From positions 186,001 to 250,000 of the forward strand of contig JAJIRX010000597.1 in NCBI GenBank assembly GCA_023853785.1: a stretch of 64,000 nucleotides of DNA. The letters run 5' to 3'. Every line of letters begins with the position of its first letter. Position 1 is the stretch's first letter. Below the pieces are notes generated by a model that saw nothing but the letters and a program-made list of their open reading frames with translations, was not told the DNA's origin and made no database searches. Source of the stretch: Psilocybe azurescens. Its lineage: Eukaryota; Basidiomycota; Agaricomycetes; Agaricales; Agrocybaceae. The position numbers and the translations under genes are program-made. This document shows, piece by piece, positions 10,189 through 22,415 of the stretch.

Positions 10189-12497
10189 TTGCAGATTTTG
10201 GTAACCCTTCTGGCTCCTCTAGGTGCATATCTAGGGTACCAAATTCTCCTAGCTGTGTATGATCTTTGGACATCTCCTATAAATGTTCTCCCTGGTCCAC
10301 CAAACCCCAGTCTTGTATGGGGGAACATGATTGAAATCCGGGACGCTGTAAGATTGCATTTACCGGCATGAAGCTCCGACTACACTGACTAATGTATATA
10401 CATGCAGGAAAACGCTGTCAAACATGAAGAATGGGTCGATAAATATGGTTCAACGATCAGGTATAAAGGATTCTTTGGGGTGCGTTTTCGTGGCTCTGAC
10501 AGCTGTGTAGTCTGGAAGAGTTCATGAATCAAAACTTAATATAGAGGAGCCGCCTTTATACCATAGACGTCAAGGCAGTAAACCATATTTTGATGAATAA
10601 CAACATATATCAGAAACCCGAGTCAGTGCGCTATAACCTAGGCCGAATACTGGGCAATGGTGTATTGGTGGTCGAGGAAGACAAACATAAGCAGCAGGTG
10701 TGCAACAACAATGCTTTGGGGGCTGCGACTGATAGTGATATACTATAAGAGAAAAATAATGGTGCCAAACTTGGTCGTTCTATCTGGGAAATTTCTCTGA
10801 CAACCATCGCCAGAACCCTGCTTTTGGTGCAGCGCAAATAAGGGAGTTGACGGAGATCTTCATCGACAAATCTACTGAAGTAATCCGAAATTTCGATTAA
10901 AACATTCTTTTGGATACTTATTTTGAAACTGCAGCTCCGTGATATCTGGGCAGCAGAAATCAACAAAGATGGAGTGAATGGTCGAATTGAAGTATTATCT
11001 TGGCTTAGCAAAATGACGCTGGATGTTATTGGTATCGCAGGTACGTTCTTCTTGCCTTTAACCTTTAATAAAAATAACATTTCGATGAAGGATTCAACTA
11101 CATGTTTGGAGCACTATCAATAGATCCCACGAAGAAAAAGAACGAACTGAACGAAGCGTTCTCGACGATTTTTCGTTCTGGAACGCGTATGTCGCTCATT
11201 CCTGTCATCAGGGGATTGGTGCCCGCTTTGCGCTTCCTTGTACGTTAAATGAACATCAACGACACTGTAGGCCTTTTTACTTATTAAAGTCGCATATCTA
11301 GCCTGCAGAAACTGACGCCGAAACGAAAGTGGCATCGAAGACAATGGCCCGAATTGGAGATGAACTATTAAGGGACAGTAAAATTGCCCTTCTAGCCGAG
11401 GATAGGAACATGAAAGTGGGAAAAACATCTTTCCAGAGGAAAGATCTTCTGTCCCTTTTACTCAAAGCCAATATGTCGAAAGATTTGCCAGCAAATCAAC
11501 GGATGTCGGAAGAGGATGTTCTTGCCCGTACGTTGCATCTTTTCATTTACTTTTAGAGAGAGGGCAGCTCATCGTTTGATGAAAGAGGTCCCGACCTTCT
11601 TAGTTGCTGGACATGAGACAACGAGGTGCGATTTTTCCGTTCTAATCAGATTCAATGCGACTGAAAGTCGAAGATAGCACTGCGACCACCTGGGCACTGT
11701 ATCACCTTACACAATGCCCGGAAGTGCAGCGAAAGCTTCGCAGCGAGCTTCTTACTGTCTGGACCGACAATCCCACCATGGAGGAGCTGAATGCCTTGCA
11801 ATATCTCGACATGGTTGTCCGGGAATCTCTGAGAGTCACTCCTCCCGTACCGTCCACAATGCGCGTAGCTAAACAGGACGATATCATTCCACTTAGTAAA
11901 CCAGTCAAGGATAGACATGGGAATATGTTGGACAGTATCAGGTCGCCGCCCATAGTTCTTTTTCTGTCTATCTCCAACACTGATTTGACCTATAGAATCA
12001 CTAAAGGACAAACATTGTTAATTCCTATTGCTGCTCTAAACCGCACAAAATCCATTTGGGGTGATGATGCTTCTCAGTTCATGTAGGTTTTCTTTGAATG
12101 ATCGTGATTTCATTTCTCAGTTCATTTCTAGACCTGAGCGGTGGGAAAACATCCCAGAGGCTGTGGGAGGTATCCCTGGTGTTTGGGGGAATATGATGAC
12201 CTTCCTAGGCGGACCTCGAGCATGCATTGGGTATCGTTTCTCTCTTGTGGAGTAAGTATTCTTACTCGTTGATGTCGAGCTTTTGTTGGCGTTTGGTTTG
12301 CTTGAAGCTGACATTTTATTTCTTTCAGGATGAAGGCCTTATTGTTCACTCTCATTCGATCCTTTGAATTTGAGTTGGCTGTAGATCCAAGTGATATCAT
12401 GAAGAAATCGACCATTGTGCAGCGACCACTTTTAAGATCGGATCCTAAGGCTGGCAACCAAATGCCTTTGATCCTCAAACCAGTCGGTCGTAGCTGA
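10189..12497 (+). CDS. Cytochrome P450 monooxygenase; start codon apparently lost
   Basis: Twelve exons join in frame: 10189-10347, 10408-10479, 10545-10697, 10814-10879, 10935-11040, 11091-11239, 11302-11527, 11586-11625, 11678-11941, 11996-12082, 12132-12251, 12329-12497. The protein, about 500 residues, has an N-terminal membrane anchor and the PGPPNPS hinge. The I-helix is [10 protein letters not shown], the K-helix ExxR is VVRESLR, PERW follows, and the haem ligand is in [13 protein letters not shown]. It would oxidise small hydrophobic molecules at the ER; the substrate is unknown. Oddities: the position where the start Met belongs is TTG at 10189, and no in-frame ATG lies upstream. After HKQQ the usual three or four residues (R-x-I-M type) before NPAFG are missing at the exon 3/4 junction. 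It is either a very young pseudogene or has an unseen 5' exon. Confidence 0.85.
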
Positions 12498-12807
12498 TCC
12501 TTCTACTTCACCTGCACGATCCGAATCTATATACTTACGATAATGATGCGGGTCTATCAACACTAATGCCTGTTAACCTTAATAAAGTTGTACGAGAGCC
12601 CTTTGGAGCATTGGTCTGAATTCCTTAGGTCTATATGGGCAATATATGGGTGCGTTTGAACGTGCACCTCAGGTCAGTTTAGCACAAGTTAAGCTATTCT
12701 TTGGCATTGTAAGGCTCCAAACTGGTCGTTGGATAGAGTATTATGAGACTACAAAATTGGCCAAAGAAGAGGCGCAAGACTCAGTCCTGGAGGAGGACCT
12801 GACCTTG
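12498..12807. other. Spacer between P450 and retrotransposon
   Basis: This 310-bp stretch holds the P450 3' end. Its last five bases, CCTTG at 12803-12807, are the left copy of the retrotransposon target duplication. Confidence 0.6.
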
Positions 12808-13115
12808 TGTGACGAAAGGTAACTCCGAGTGACTAGAAGTAACAAGGAGGTTGTTTCGGCACACGGTTTCTTAGAGGGAAGGAGAAAGACTGTTTTAACA
12901 ACTGTATTCGCTGGGGTCTAAGCTAGTACAATAGGCCTCTTTATATACTCTATCTAATAGTCCATTGGATAGTAACAGATGCAAAGCCAAGAGTAGAATG
13001 GTAAGATAGGGAAGTGAATCAAATAAGGGCGTTGACGAGAGGGGTTGAAGTCAACGCGATAAGATAAGATAATAAGAGGTAACGTGATAAGTAGGATAAG
13101 TACCGATCTGTCACA
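12808..13115 (-). repeat. 3' LTR (308 bp)
   Basis: It is bounded by TGTGAC and GTCACA and nearly identical to 21991-22300, lacking one G in each of two G runs around 13010-13018. Because the element is reversed, this left copy is the 3' LTR. The bases just inside, read on the minus strand, include the purine run GGAGGG, a weak polypurine-tract candidate. Confidence 0.95.
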
Positions 13116-13187
13116 TACGCCCTCCGGGCTTTGTGGAGCAAAGGCCTAACGAAGTAAAGAAGAATAGTAAAATAGAAGTTGAAGAGG

Positions 13188-14588
13188 TCACAAACATAAT
13201 AGAATAGAAGAATTAAAAAGATTCAAACGGAAGGTCCTGCCATAACGACATCCTGTGCTGCAGACGAGGATCCAGCTGTTGCTTGATGGTCCTGAGCATT
13301 GTGGTGACGGGGTGTTGTCCGGCACCCGATCTGGATTCTGCGGCCGCGGGAATGCTTGGTGAAATATTGAGTCCCGTTCTTGCGGGCGTTGCGTCTTCGG
13401 CAGCGGGCGGCAACCAAAAAGCATGTCGCCGGAAAAGTTTCGAGTTGGGTGCGTGATCGTCAAGCGGGTCGATGCCGAGTACGTGGTTGTGATTGCCATG
13501 ACCGTGATGACCGTGATGACCGTGACTGTGATGGACAGGAACGTGATGACCGTGACCGTGATGACCGTTGTGATCAGGGTTGACAGGGGTGGACCACGGA
13601 ACATCTGGGGGTGACCGTCGTGCCGTCCGTGATGTAACGCTGACTGAGATATCGCTCTCCATCGGGCAAATCGGTGCGGGCCGGTCGCAAAGTTGTTGAA
13701 AAGGTTGGCGATGCGGCTGTACCCATACGGCGGGTTCGGGATTTCGGCAGTGACATCAGAGAGAGAGCGGATACGACGGTTGTGAGAGCAGAAGACGGCA
13801 ACGTCACGTGTCGACAATGCCTCGTTGACATTGGCAGGGAAAATGCCGACCGTGGGGTTGAAAAAGACGTATCGATTGGCGGCGATGCGGCGAACTCCGG
13901 GGTGATCGATTGATGGTAGCGACGGAAGCGTGTCAGGGTTGATCGGAACAGGTGCAATGTTGGCAGGGGCGGCGATGACAGCAGGCGCGAGGGGATGATA
14001 CAGCAGAGGGAGTGTGGGTGAATGACAGAGTAGACAAGACCGTAGTGAGAGAGGGAACAGCAGCAGGAGTGTCTGGAATAGAAATGACAGAAACAGCAGG
14101 TGTGGTAGGGGCAGGACTAGAAATAGAAAAAGTAGGTTAATAGAAGAATAACTAAAAATAAAATGATCCGACTCGTTGTCCCCAAAGAGGAAGCCGACGT
14201 TCAGGTTAGTGTCGGCCTCGGTCGGGACATCGTGTTCCGTTCGGTCAAATCAAAATCAGTGGATTCGAAATCCACCGCCTTCGAATGGGGCGTCGAAGTC
14301 GTGGGTAGTGTCCATAGAAAGAATAGGAGAGAATGTCAAACAGATAATAGGTGCACAAAGAACGACAGAAAAACAGATACAGAGTGAGGGTATATATAAA
14401 TGTATAATTTGAGCACAGGGGCTCAGCTCAAAAGAGCAACTGCGGGTCTTTATCGGAAGTTTTCCCGTACCCCTAGGTAGCTCGGCGACCGTATCGACTC
14501 CGATAAGGTCGAGATAGGCCGTGAGCGCGTGTGTCTCAGCAAGGCGCCTCCGCTGGCAACCAGGTGACGTCCCCGGCCTTCCACTCAA
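13188..14588 (-). CDS. Extra coding-like region downstream of integrase
   Basis: Two blocks lie between integrase and the 3' LTR. The first, around 14590-14400, reads ALTAYLDLIGVDTVAELP and looks like the tail of a chromodomain-type integrase extension seen in some basidiomycete elements. The second, from about 13960 to 13190, contains FFNPTVGIFPANVNEALSTR and then a His-Gly-rich run made by a short tandem repeat. I recall similar unexplained 3' frames in fungal Gypsy elements, but the function is unknown. At least one frame change occurs near 13680-13820. Confidence 0.45.
13498..13575 (+). repeat. GTGATGACC-type short tandem repeat
   Basis: Imperfect 9-bp units (TGACCGTGA) are repeated about eight times. 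On the minus strand they encode alternating His and Gly (HGHHGHGHH). The repeat lies inside the retrotransposon's 3' region. Confidence 0.7.
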
Positions 14589-14639
14589 TTTCGAATACGG
14601 AATCTTCTCCCGCTCCGTAGTGTGATAAAATTTTTCAAT

Positions 14640-17600
14640 TGCCCATTCCGTGCCCCCTGACGCCGTCAGCTTGTGATAATCTCATCCAGTCTTCCAGGAA
14701 ATAAGCGATCGTCGTTAGGATGATGAATTCGCAGCAATGCCGCGTGAAAGACATCATGCACTCCTCTCTGCTTGAGAGAGGATGATAGGTCCAGCTTATA
14801 GGATTGATTCCCATAATCCTTAATGATTCTATATGGTCCAATATATTTTGGTATTAGCTTGCGAGCCAATCCTCTGGGATAATTAATATTCTTGGTAGAT
14901 AGATAAACTAAGTCGCCTTCATGAAATGGCGATAATTGCCGTTCACGGTTAGCGTCTCTCGTTTGTTTCACTCGAGCGGCTAATATGCTGTCATGAGCTT
15001 CTATCAATGCCAATTTTTTCTGTTGTGCAAAGACCCGAACTGACGGGTATTCGTTATCTTTAGCTGAATTCCAGATCATTGATCGCGGCATGTCGCCCAT
15101 TATTCAGAAAGAAGGGTGCGTATCCTGTGCTCTCAGACCGTGCCGAATTAATTGCAAATTCGATGCTTGATAACTTCGATACCCAGTCAGATTGCGTTCC
15201 GTTCACGCACTGTCTGAGCATCTGATTGATAGTGCGGTTCGCGCGCTCAGTAGAGCCGTCTGTCTGCGGATGATACGCACTAGACATCTTAAGTTTGGTT
15301 CCCATTAAGTCATGTAAATGAGACCAGAAGATGCTTGTAAATAAAACATCTCTGTCACTGATTATGTTCTTAGGCATCCCATGTAATTTGTATACATGTT
15401 CAAAATAAGTTCTGCGACCTGTCGAGCCGTATAGTCGGTGCGACTAGGTATCAAATGCACCATTCCGGTCAACAAACATATTACGACGGTGATCGAATTA
15501 AACGATCCGTCCCTGTTTTTAGACTCAGGTAAGGGTCCGACAAAGTCAATTCCGATTGACTCCCAAGGAGTGAATGGTACAGGAAGCGGATTCAATAATC
15601 CGTACGGTTTTTGGTTACTGGGTTTACTCCGTTTGCATGTATCGCACGAACTACAATACGATTTAACGTCTGAAACAAGGTCCTTCCACCATACTTGAGA
15701 CCGCAGGTAGTCAGTGGTCTTAGCTGATCCTAAATGCGCGAGCATTGAGTGAGCTTCCGATATTACGATTTCACTCAATACCGCGACCCTTAGTCAGTAT
15801 CTTTGGTATACAGAGCAGTGTTTGTCCCTTTTCTTTGAGGTAAATTAGACCCTCTACCACTTCAAAATTTTTGTATGCTTTAGGCTCAGTGAGAATCAGA
15901 TTAAAGAATGGGTCATTTCCATATTTATTACGGATTTCTTCCAGTAAATTTATTCCTTCTATTGTGGATGAAGCGAAGTCCATTCACGGCCGGAAGTTCT
16001 TGGCGAACTTCTTCTTCCCGGCAATTCGATGTCTGTTTCCCTGTTTGGTAACGGAGAATTATCCTGTTGTGGCAACTTCGTATGCTTAGCTGACTTCGAA
16101 GCGGTCTTAGTATTGATCGCCGTTGTCTTTTTTTCTCACGTTCCCGCCCTCCTTTCGTTGGACAGGGGTTTCAGAGTAAAGCGATCGCGCATCCGTGCCG
16201 CTTAATTCTTTAGAAGTCTCGGGCGCCGTCCCGTTTCCTCGCAGGAAGAATGACCCTGCGAGTCCCGCTGCGCGGGACGCGACCTTGGCCTCAATTCCCG
16301 CCAGCATGGGACACCCGTGACGCCGACTTCGACATCGTCGTCGACCACATCGTGGTACGTGTACTCACTCGCGCTCGCATAGTTCCAGGGGCCTCATTCG
16401 AATACATACGCGACAACGCGTCCGCCACTACGTTCTCGCCTCCCGGAACGTATTCGACTTCAAATCGAACGACGAAATCTTCTCAATCCATCGGGCTTGT
16501 CGACCCGAAAGATCCTTCTGGTTCAGTAGGTGAGTCAAACCTTTATGGTCCGTAACCCACTTGAACCGGACGCCTTGTAGGAGGTCGCGATGCCGCAGCA
16601 TCGTCTCAATTCCCGGCGAGCATTTCGATCTCGGTGGTGGGGTAATTCTGCTGAGCAGAATTCAGTTTGGCGGAGTAGAATGCCGCGATTTTGGCTGTCT
16701 TCCACTCCTGTCCCTGACTCACCAGCCCGGAGACGCCCGTCAGCGCATCCGTCCGTCACCATCCAGATCGTCGGTGCGTCCGTGTCATACGTTAGGGGAC
16801 CCGATGATGATTGCGAGCTCGATCCACCATAGACTTAACATCGTCGAACGCCCTATGTTCCGTGAACGTCCAACGAAATGGGACCGTGTCACCAGTAAGC
16901 GCGGTCAAGACACCCATAGGCACCCGAACGCCAGGTACATCGTCCGCCAGGTATCCAACCGCACCCAGAAAACCTCTCAAGAGATCGCGATTAGTAGGCA
17001 CCTTCCATGCGACGACGCAGTCGACCTTGTGTTCATCCATGCGTATACCATCATCATCCACAACGCGCCCCCAATACAGCGATAGTTCCCTCTGTAGGAA
17101 GCTTAGCTTTCCTTTACTCAGGTATAATTTTTCGCGTTTAAGGATATCAATTACGATTTTAACGTGTTTCACATGATCGTTCAGCGTGTCAGAATATATC
17201 AGAATGTCGTCGAGATAGACGTCCATGAATCGGCCGATGTATGGGGAGAATAGGTGATTCATTAGTGTCTGATAGGTAGCAGGTGCGTTACAGTCACCCT
17301 GCTGAACGACCAAGCTAATCATGTTTCCATCAGGTGTGGTTACTGCGGTTCGATCGACGTGCGCGGGATCGATTCGTATCTGCTCATAGGCAGACTTGCC
17401 ATCCAGCGACGATCGGAACTTATGCTTCGCCACCCTCCTTAATATTCCCTCAATGTCTGGCAGCGGAGACGCCATTTTCCGTAGTGTTCTTATTGCGCTC
17501 ACGCAGGTCAAACACGGTACGCAGCTCAGCAGGCTCATTATTCTGCGGGGCTTAGGGATTAACAGCATAGGCACAGTGTTACCAGAAGACGTTATCTTCC

Positions 17601-18320
17601 AACGACCCGACTTCAAATATGCGTCTTCGCTTTCTCAGCCCACTGGGCCCGGAACGCCTCTGGACATCTCGACGGGCGCCAAGGGTACGTCTTATTCACA
17701 TCAATGAGAGGGATAGTGTGATTGATTACTCGTAGAGGGGGAGCTCCGTTTAGCCCCACTTCTCTACACAGTGGTGCGGCATATCGGTTTAGTTCTGCTC
17801 TAGCTTCACTAACAGCACTCGTGTCTAGGGTCACTCCATGTATCATAGGCTTGGTCTCTAATCCGGAAGCCATAGGAGCCGCGAGTATTGCTGCCAATCA
17901 CGACCCGAGCAGGGTTCAATCCAATGCACACCGAATGTTGGTACATGAAGGGTGTACCCAGGATGAGATCGTAATTGCTGATGTTTGCGATATCAAAGGT
18001 GCGATATCGAATTTATTCCTTGATACTCAAATTTAACTTCAGTACTCGCATTTATTTTAGAACGCGATCCCTGTACTGCCAACTGTAGGGTGATTGGCTC
18101 CGCCAATGTAACCTTCTTCACCTTCAGCTGGTCTGCTAACGTAGTGGACATGAAGTCACCCAGCGAGCCTGAGTCGATTAGCGCTCGAACTGGCTGCCCA
18201 TTAATCAAAGTTTTCACTATTACTGGTTTAGGTAGCAGGCGGCGCTTATCCTTTAATGCGGCCGCGTTACGTTGAAGTCCAGCGTACGATCCACGATCTA
18301 CTTGCACACCGTAGTTGTAA
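14640..18320 (-). CDS. Pol region: protease, RT, RNase H, integrase (frames broken)
   Basis: Domains run right to left. The aspartic protease has ALIDSGSLGDF at about 18160-18195. Reverse transcriptase lies at about 17620-16790, with MDVYLDDILIYSD near 17190-17230, followed by RNase H sequence (WVTDHKGL, ALSR) around 16560-16390. Integrase runs from about 15780 to 15060, with H-x-H and CSSCDTC zinc-binding residues, DFVGPLP, SDRDVLF and AYHPQTDGSTERANRT. The C-terminal part (GPYRIIKDYGNQSYKLDL, VHDVFHAALLR) reaches about 14640. The frame changes repeatedly, including around 16100-16300 and 15100-15380, so no intact polyprotein can be read. Family assignment is secure; activity is doubtful. 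Confidence 0.9.
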
Positions 18321-19562
18321 GTAATCTTTCGTTTTCATGATGGTGACATTGTAATCAACATTATTGACCATTCCTTCAGACGTAGATTGAAACAAACGAT
18401 TAACTAAGGCTTTGGTTCTTGCCCACAGACCTGGTTCCTTAGCCGGCCGTCCTGAAATGCCTCTTTCGTTTTTGCACATAACTCGATGTGACCTCAAATT
18501 GATCCATCTGATCGTCATACCACTTAACGACATTGAAGTTGTCGTTACCCAGGTAAGATTCAGGTAGTTTCGTAGTTTGGTTATTCTGAATATCTTTTAT
18601 CTCAATAGTTCTGTATTCCGTGTTCGAACGGTGGACTGTGCAGCTATCATTGTAATGTGAGCTGTGCGCTTTTAATACTATATTCACAAAATCTTCTACA
18701 GGTGCTCCGATGAGTGTATTGGCTATACTACGCGTTTTGAGCCATTCCACGGTCGTTTCGCTAGGGAACGACATCTCGGCTTGCCTCGCGCACTCTTCAG
18801 CGTACCATCGGCCAACTGAGAAGAACTGGTGACGCAGCCTGTCTATGTGCAGATAGGATTCGAAGCATCTATGCTTGTCGTAGATCGCGTATCTATTGTG
18901 TCTTGCCTTCTCCACTGCAAAGCGAGAGCTCGCACATACTGGGTAATCCTCTGTATCCCCTGGGTATGGTGTGCTTTTACGGAGTACGCGCTCAATTCTC
19001 TTTGCGAACAAATCTGCACCTTCGTGTTGATCAGATTTGTCGCATTCATCACCATCGTGAGTCGCATCCTTGCCATTGGTGGGGTACGTTCCCGGCTCAC
19101 AAAGTTTGGATGTTTGTTCAGCGTAATGGGTAATGTAAGCTTGGTTTTTATTCATATACCGAGTGTACCAGGAAACTAAATTGGTTCTGGGGTTCTCTAG
19201 TAATCGCTTTTAACGACTGTAACTATTTTTAAATCCATGTCCTCTATGCAGTACAACTCTGGATTGGTATTTGTAGGGTATACAGAAAATCGTACATCAT
19301 CCTCAATCGCAGGGTCAGCGGTCGGATAATTGGTATGTATTCCACTCATCAATATATGTATTGAAATCTCTGTGAGAGGTTGACCAAAGGTAACCAGGTT
19401 CCTCGAGTGTGTTGAAGACCGAGAGCTCGCGCCCTCCGCTTTGCATACCACCCTCGAAGATCGAACTTGGAGTTATTCAAACGTCGTTTGGAGACGTTTA
19501 TTCTGAAGTGAGTTAATCTGTCTTTGATAAGATAACTGCGACGCTTCGGATTATGTTTCACC

Positions 19563-21798
19563 TCAAATCGTCCGGCCGTGCATTTCATTGTATTCGTACC
19601 AATATCGCTCGTCTCCGGGATAGGTGACTATGGTACCTAGCTGGTAAGTGATGTTCATTGCGAATGGGTCACTAATTTCATCTTGAACACAGGCCCATGG
19701 TCTCGAAATCCAGGGAGGATCGTCCCATGAGTAACTGACTGCCCCCAGAGGCATGCTCTCCAGGACCTCTATGAAGTCGCCGGAGCTGTCCGTTTTCGCG
19801 TCGTCCTCCACCGCTGGTTCAATATTGTGAGTGGACATTCCTGGCGGCCCATTTCCTGAGTGCTTAACGCTACTTCCTTGTGGACAGTTTCTAGACATGT
19901 GTCCTTGCTCATTGCAACGGAAACATCGTCCTGACGCGAACCTTTCTGATTTCTCTTTCTCAGACAAGGTATTCCTATTTTCGCGATTGTTATTACTTCT
20001 GTAATTATTGTTTTTACTAGTACGCTGGATTGTATCTTCCTTGGGTGAAGGAGTTTCCACGAGGTTTGTTAAATGCGTTATTTCCTCTATTCTGACCATC
20101 ATATCGGTTAGGTCTGTCCTGGCGGTCTCGTCGTCGGTCATGATTGTCATGCCGCTCGCGATGGTCGCGTCTACCACGATATTCGCTGTCGGTCTCGATA
20201 CTCGTGTCGGTCTCGATATTCGCGTCGGTCTCGAGGCTCGCGTCGGTCTCTTTGGTGCACCGATTGGCTGGGACGAGAATCGCGAGGTCGGACATTCTCA
20301 GAGATTTCTACTATCTCTGCACAACGTACGACTTCATCCCAGGTAGACGAAGTCTGGATGTAGGCCTTGTCTCCACAAGCCTCGTTGGATTATTTCTGAG
20401 CTCCCTGTCCAGAATCGATTGACTAAATCGCTCTGGGTAATTGATCCAATTAAGTTGCATTGTTCTTCCAAGTAATGCACAAATTCGCTGACACGTCTAT
20501 TACCCTGTGTAGCGTTTTCGAATTTTCTCACGGACTTTCTGCCTGTAATCGATCGGGAAACAATAGTTGTATAGTTCATTGTAAAAGTCTGACATTTTCC
20601 ATTTTTCTTCATTTATTGATACTTTCTGCAGGTAGAAGTCATAAGCTCTTTTCTCCATGAAGTAAGCTAACGCCGGGATCCATCTTTTCCGGGCGGAGAC
20701 CGCTGTCCTCCAGGTATGATTTGCTTTCTTTTACAAATCTGTGGAATGCACGGGCGTCCGTACTTCCATCATAGGGGTAGGTTTCAGTGCTTTAGCACTT
20801 GATGACCCCTTGTTCCGGGCGTTTTTTGTGTTTGGAAGGCTTGGCTTTTGGCTCGTCATCTTCTGACGGCGATGACGATTCGTCGGAGCTCGACGAGCTG
20901 TCATCCGATCCCTCTGGGTCACCAGAGGATGGTTCTGAACTTGATGAAGGGCTATCAGACGATGTAGTCGCCAGCGTTTCTTAGATTTGAGGGATTTTTT
21001 CCTTGTAGAAGATACTTTCTTCAGTGCTGCCCCTAGGAAGGATTTGGGATCAACGTGCGCTACCGGCCTCGCTGATAGGGGTTTTTGCGCAGTTGGCATG
21101 CGTACATGTTCGGCAGTCTGGTCAAATCTTATCGCAGGCGTTCTGGGTAGATTAGGAGCTGTAACGAGATTTAATTGTTCCTTTCGTTTAGCTTTTGCCA
21201 ATTTCTCAAATTCTTTTCTTTGAGTTTGAACATCTAATTCAACGTTGGAAATACTGAGATTCCCCCATTCTCGGGGGGTCAATAGTTTTGCCCTTATCTT
21301 TAGAGGGTCCTTCGCCGCGTGAGCTGGAGCGCTCTCGGCGGACTTTCTTATTACGTTTAGCAATTAACTTTTGCTGTTCTTGTGTTAGGGATTTCTCTGC
21401 CTTATCAATGGCAGGATCCGTAGCTACTTCTGTGCTTATTTCATTATTGCGGCGGGCGGGATGACTCGCGGCTCGTTTTGCGCTTACTTTGCACCGTGGT
21501 CCATGGACCATCATCATCAGACTCTGATTCAGAGGATGTGATATTCGGGTCGCTGTGCTCATCTGACACAAAGGGATTTTCATTATTATTATGAAGGTCC
21601 TCTACCAATACTTTGGGAGGTTCGGTAATAACCCTCTTCTCTACCTCTGCAGAGGGAGAAGACGGTCTCGACGCCGCCACGTCAGCTGTATGAGCGGCGT
21701 GGGGTTTGGACGTCGGGCGCCACCGGGCTTTTAAGCTCGGGCGAAGGTACGCGGTTTCCTCCGGGGATAACACGCGATCTTAATTGCCTAGATGCCAT
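19563..21798 (-). CDS. Gag-like region with CCHC zinc knuckle, frameshifted
   Basis: The likely start is the minus-strand ATG at 21798 (protein begins MASRQLRSR). Coding signal then jumps between frames at least four times down to about 19563, so the region is broken as assembled. It is rich in charged and Ser/Pro sequence, with an acidic Ser-rich stretch near 21500-21560 and 20860-20960, and an Arg/Asp-rich ETD/RHD repeat near 20150-20250. A zinc knuckle CFRCNEQGHMSRNC is encoded at about 19886-19930; in Gag it binds the element RNA. No reconstruction is attempted here. Confidence 0.75.
19886..19930 (-). other. CCHC zinc-knuckle motif
   Basis: C-x2-C-x4-H-x4-C spacing (CFRCNEQGHMSRNC) is the nucleic-acid-binding motif of retroelement Gag proteins. 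Confidence 0.9.
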
Positions 21799-21990
21799 AG
21801 TTAGTAATATGGACAAGTAAGCAACACGTACTGATGAATTTTTAGGTTTAGGTTTTGTTGCCAAGCGTGGTTCTTCGGGTGATCAATCCAAAGAATTCCG
21901 GACGTCGAGGCGACAGTAAAATAGGAGAATGCTAGTAGCGAACTAGCAAGGTTTCGGGTTGTTTAAGAGTTGTTGTAGAAGTCAAAAATA

Positions 21991-22300
21991 TGTGACGAAA
22001 GGTAACTCCGAGTGACTAGAAGTAACAAGGAGGTTGTTTCGGCACACGGTTTCTTAGAGGGAAGGAGAAAGACTGTTTTAACAACTGTATTCGCTGGGGT
22101 CTAAGCTAGTACAATAGGCCTCTTTATATACTCTATCTAATAGTCCATTGGATAGTAACAGATGCAAAGCCAAGAGTAGAATGGTAAGATAGGGGAAGTG
22201 GAATCAAATAAGGGCGTTGACGAGAGGGGTTGAAGTCAACGCGATAAGATAAGATAATAAGAGGTAACGTGATAAGTAGGATAAGTACCGATCTGTCACA
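21991..22300 (-). repeat. 5' LTR (310 bp)
   Basis: This is the right-hand LTR, which drives the element on the minus strand. The bases just inside it (minus strand TATTTTTGACTTCTACAAC) do not begin with TGG, so an ordinary tRNA primer-binding site directly abutting the LTR is not obvious. Confidence 0.95.
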
Positions 22301-22415
22301 CCTTGGCGGCGGCGGTATTTCCGTTTATGGAAATCTTATTTTTGGTAGCAAGACGGCTTAATGGTCACTCCTTTAGACTCCTTTCTAGTGGACAACTGGC
22401 AATAATCTCTCTATC
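22301..22415. promoter_or_regulatory. Short remaining upstream region of the SLC41 gene
   Basis: Only 115 bp separate the 5' LTR of the divergently oriented element from the SLC41 start codon; the first five bases are the target duplication. The native promoter has therefore been pushed 9.5 kb away or replaced. Confidence 0.5.

Larger units (their letters stand above)
12808..22300 (-). mobile_element. Complete Ty3/Gypsy LTR retrotransposon, minus orientation
   Basis: The element is 9,493 bp with LTRs at 12808-13115 and 21991-22300, each starting TGTGAC and ending GTCACA. It is flanked by a perfect 5-bp duplication CCTTG (12803-12807 and 22301-22305). The two LTRs appear to differ by only two single-base indels (GATAGGGAAGTGAATC versus GATAGGGGAAGTGGAATC), so insertion is recent. 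On the minus strand the order is gag with a CCHC knuckle, aspartic protease, reverse transcriptase (YLDD), RNase H, integrase (HHCC, DDE) and C-terminal domain. Protease-RT-RNaseH-integrase order defines Ty3/Gypsy. About 1.4 kb of extra, partly coding sequence lies between integrase and the 3' LTR. Frames are interrupted many times as assembled, so the copy looks non-autonomous unless the breaks are sequence errors. Confidence 0.95.

Noticed and set aside
13498..13575. CRISPR-like or regulatory repeat array
   Set aside because: It is a simple 9-bp coding-type tandem repeat within a retrotransposon of a eukaryote; no spacer structure.
14640..21798. Reading the retroelement frames as a set of small independent host genes
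   Set aside because: Domain order, LTRs and target duplication show one interrupted gag-pol; the small frames are pieces of it.
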